DNA of 64,000 nucleotides from an uncultured Tateyamaria sp. (GTDB lineage Bacteria; Pseudomonadota; Alphaproteobacteria; Rhodobacterales; Rhodobacteraceae): NCBI RefSeq assembly GCF_947494755.1, contig NZ_CANLVZ010000009.1, positions 62,001 to 126,000 of the forward strand, read 5' to 3'. Shown piece by piece: positions 61,479 to 64,000 of this stretch (position 1 is its first letter; each line of letters starts with the position of its first letter). The notes under the pieces were generated by a model. It saw only the letters and a program-made list of their open reading frames with translations, ran no database searches and was not told where the DNA came from. The position numbers and the translations under genes were made by a program.

Positions 61479-62842
61479 TTCTTGCCCGGCGTCCCGTCGA
61501 ATTTCTTTTCCAGGTCCGACCAGCAGTCGATGTAGTCGTCCTGCAGCGGGGCTTCATGTGCGGCAAACTCGGTCAGGTGCTGCGGAAAGCGGGTTTCGAA
61601 CATGAACGACATCGTATTGGCCAGATAGTCGGGGCCAAGGTTCGCATTCGACGCCCCTTCAAACGCCGTCTTGTCGGGACCGTGGGGCAGCATCATGTTG
61701 TGAAGCGACATCCCACCCGGCACGAACCCCTTGGGCTTGGCGTCATACACGCCATGGATATTGCCCATCAGTTCGGACATGACGTTCTTGTGGTACCATG
61801 GCGGCCGGAACGTATCCTCGGCCACCATCCAGCGGTCGCGGAACAGGACAAAGTCGATATTGGCGGTCCCCTCGACCCCGGACGGGGCTGTCAGGACCGT
61901 GAAAATCGACGGGTCCGGGTGGTCAAACAGGATCGCACCGACCGGGCAATAGGTGCGCAGGTCGTATTTGCACGGCGCATAGTTTCCATGCCACGCGACC
62001 ACGTCGAGCGGGCTATGCCCAATCTTGGTTTCGTGAAACTGACCGGCCCATTTGATTGTGACGGTGCTGGGTGCGTCGCGATCCTCAAAGGCCGCAACGG
62101 GCGTTTTGAAGTCGCGCGGGTTGGCCATGCAGTTGGCTCCAATCGGCCCGCGCCCGGGCAATTCGTATTTCTGACCGTAGTTTTCGCACACAAAGCCGCG
62201 GCATGGCCCCTCAAGCACTTCGACCCGGTAGACCAGCCCGCGTGGAATGATGGCGATTTCCTGCGGCTCAATATCAATCACTCCCAACTCGGTGGCGAAA
62301 CGGAGCCGTCCTTCCTGCGGCACCACCAAAAGCTCACTGTCGGCAGAGTAGAAATACGCATCAATCATGCTTTCAGTGACAAGGTAGATATGGCTGGCCA
62401 TGCCGACCTGGGTGTTTACATCCCCCGCCGTCGTCATGGTGCGCATCCCCGTCAGCCATGTCAGCCCGTCCTTCGAATGGGGCACCGGATCCCACCGGTA
62501 CTGGCCGAGTGAGGTCACATCGGGGTTCACGTGAGGTGCGGATTTCCAGTAGGGCAGATCGATCTTTTTGAACCGGTGCGTGTGCTTGACCGAAGGGCGG
62601 ATGCGATAACACCACGTGCGTTCGTTCTGGTGGCTGGGCGCGGTGAAGGCGGTGCCGGACAGCTGCTCTCCGTAAAGGCCATAGTTCACCTTTTGTGGCG
62701 AATTCATACCTTGGGGCAGCGCGCCGGGCAGCGCCTCGGTTTCGAAATCATTTCCAAATCCGGGCATATAACCCGGAGAGGTGCCAACGGGCGTTGCCGC
62801 AGACTGCAAGGCTTTTGGTGCACTATCCTTGTTCATAGTCAT
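61475..62842 (-). CDS. hmgA: Homogentisate 1,2-dioxygenase
   Basis: Non-haem iron ring-cleaving enzyme that opens homogentisate to maleylacetoacetate, 455 residues. The N-terminal [25 protein letters not shown] and the iron-site regions [19 protein letters not shown] (His and Glu ligands) and [13 protein letters not shown] (second His) are all present. It is the first gene of the operon; an AGAGGAT site precedes the ATG. Upstream lies a 310-base intergenic region that should hold the promoter. No IclR-type HmgR gene is adjacent. Confidence 0.96.
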
Positions 62843-63152
62843 GATCCTCTATGCAACGGTTGCGTTCGTAATTGTTGCTTTTGTAACCATCAACGATCGT
62901 TCTGCTCAGATATCAGGAAATTTGATCGTCGGTTGGCCATCAGGTTTGACACCTCTGGCCACAAGTCCCCCCGGGCGCGTCGGCCCCGCACATAAGCAAA
63001 AGCTGCCAGGTCTGATCTGCGTCAGTCGGTGCGTCGTCCAGTGCAACGTGCCGCACCCTCATGCAGCACACCCAAGAAATTCCGTGGAACGTTGTTCGAC
63101 GCAAAACCGTTTCCATCCCAGATTTATCAACACAGCCAAATGAGAACGTACC
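62843..63152. promoter_or_regulatory. Intergenic region between hmgA and the SDR gene
   Basis: About 310 bases with no gene that I can support. It must contain the divergent promoters of hmgA and the SDR gene. An 11-base odd palindrome GCAACGGTTGC (62853-62863) lies only 11-21 bases upstream of the hmgA start, followed by two more GTTGC/GTAAC-like half sites, which could be an operator. Evidence is symmetry and position only. Confidence 0.4.
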
Positions 63153-64000
63153 ATGAACGAACACGTCAAGATCCCGCCGCAGGACCAGGATGCGATGCCC
63201 GCCGACGAGCACAAGATGAACCCCGCGCCCGATTACATGCCGCGCCATCCCGGTGTCGGTAAACTGAAGGACAAGGTGGCGCTGATCACCGGCGGTGACA
63301 GCGGTATCGGACGCGCCGTCGCAGTTCTGTTTGCGCGCGAAGGGGCGAAGGTCGCAATCGCCTACTACGACGAAACAAAAGACGCGGAAAAGACCAAGGA
63401 ACTGGTCGAGGCCGAAGGGTCTCAGGCGTTGCTGCTGCCCGGCGATCTGGGCGTGAAGGAGAACGCAACCGCAGCGGTGGAAAAGACCGTCGAGGCCTTT
63501 GGCCAGCTTGATATCCTGATCAACAATGCCGCGATGCAGTGGTTGGACGAAGACCTGACGGAACTGTCCGAAGACCGGCTGCGTCGCACATTCGACAGCA
63601 ATGTCATGGCTTACTTCTTTTGCACGCAGGCCGCGCTGCCACACCTGAAGAAAGGTGACAGCATCATCAACACATCCTCGGTCAACGCCTTTGCGGGCAT
63701 GGGTTCGCTGATCAGCTATTCGACGACGCGCGGGGCCAGCCTGGCCTTTTCGCGCTCGCTGGCGGGCAATCTGGCGGACAAGGGCATTCGCGTGAACACG
63801 GTCGCCCCCGGCCCGATCTGGACGCCCTTCATCCCGGGCACCATGCCAGCCGAAGAGGTCGAGGATTTCGGCAGCCAAGTGCCCATGGGCCGCGCGGGTC
63901 AACCTTGGGAGGTCGCGACAAGCTATCTGTTCCTTGCCTCGTCCGACGGCAATTACTTCAACGGCCAGACCTTGCATCCGAACGGCGGTATGATCGTCGG
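63153..64000 (+). CDS. Short-chain dehydrogenase/reductase (3' partial)
   Basis: SDR of the YghA/general-stress type. 282 codons lie in the window and the gene runs off the end; family members are about 285 residues, so it is nearly complete. The N-terminal PADEHKMNPAPDYMPRHPGVGKLKDK extension is typical. The cofactor motif is TGGDSGIGRAV, with NNAA and INTSSV following. The usual YxxxK motif reads YSTTR, so the catalytic lysine is replaced by arginine. The start ATG at 63153 sits 310 bases from the divergent hmgA. Confidence 0.88.
   Translation, partial: MNEHVKIPPQDQDAMPADEHKMNPAPDYMPRHPGVGKLKDKVALITGGDSGIGRAVAVLFAREGAKVAIAYYDETKDAEKTKELVEAEGSQALLLPGDLGVKENATAAVEKTVEAFGQLDILINNAAMQWLDEDLTELSEDRLRRTFDSNVMAYFFCTQAALPHLKKGDSIINTSSVNAFAGMGSLISYSTTRGASLAFSRSLAGNLADKGIRVNTVAPGPIWTPFIPGTMPAEEVEDFGSQVPMGRAGQPWEVATSYLFLASSDGNYFNGQTLHPNGGMIV

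Overview
The window looks like chromosomal DNA of a marine-type alphaproteobacterium, most likely a Rhodobacteraceae/Roseobacter-group member. The evidence is high GC, dense gene packing with many ATGA stop/start overlaps, two TRAP/ABC uptake clusters, an aglE/aglA pair very like the rhizobial and roseobacter alpha-glucoside genes, and aromatic-acid catabolic islands. No rRNA, tRNA, CRISPR array, insertion sequence or phage gene was seen.

Layout. Positions 1-3608 (+) carry an MCE lipid ABC transporter of the LinKLMN/Mla type (permease, ATPase, MCE protein, lipoprotein). It faces a PqiABC-type MCE system on the minus strand (3605-7527), and the two share their stop codons. Positions 7586-10667 hold part of the homoprotocatechuate pathway (hpaD, hpaE, divergent hpaR with a palindromic operator), followed by a class IV aminotransferase. 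Positions 11710-14493 encode a 927-residue protein with a complete eukaryotic-like kinase core between helical arms. Positions 14745-18200 are a GtrB/GtrA/methyltransferase/GtrII-like surface glycan cassette. A LysR gene and the ergothioneine genes egtB-egtD follow.

Positions 21561-26571 (-) form an operon of D-amino-acid dehydrogenase, TRAP transporter and Asp/Glu racemase. Divergent from it are a ChrR-like cupin, a flavin amine oxidase and a TetR regulator. Next come a putative rhamnosyltransferase, a sulfatase, a LysR gene, and aglE-aglA without the usual permease genes. After an AGCS symporter and a universal stress protein, a seven-gene minus-strand operon (37984-45480) encodes a LacI regulator, a carbohydrate ABC transporter, a beta-propeller glycoside hydrolase and a 2-hydroxyacid dehydrogenase, behind two tandem LacI-type operators.

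Positions 46092-56612 encode one giant protein of about 3506 residues with two bulb-type lectin domains at the N-terminus and a duplicated C-terminal module. It is the strongest candidate for something undescribed. Positions 56841-62842 (-) are a homogentisate operon (hmgA, maiA, fahA) with an MBL-fold protein, a flavin monooxygenase and a DUF2783 protein. The window ends inside a short-chain dehydrogenase whose catalytic lysine is replaced by arginine.

Most genes are catabolic or envelope-related. The kinase protein and the giant lectin protein have no functionally linked neighbours. Family assignments come from reading motifs and from memory of the families; no database search was run.
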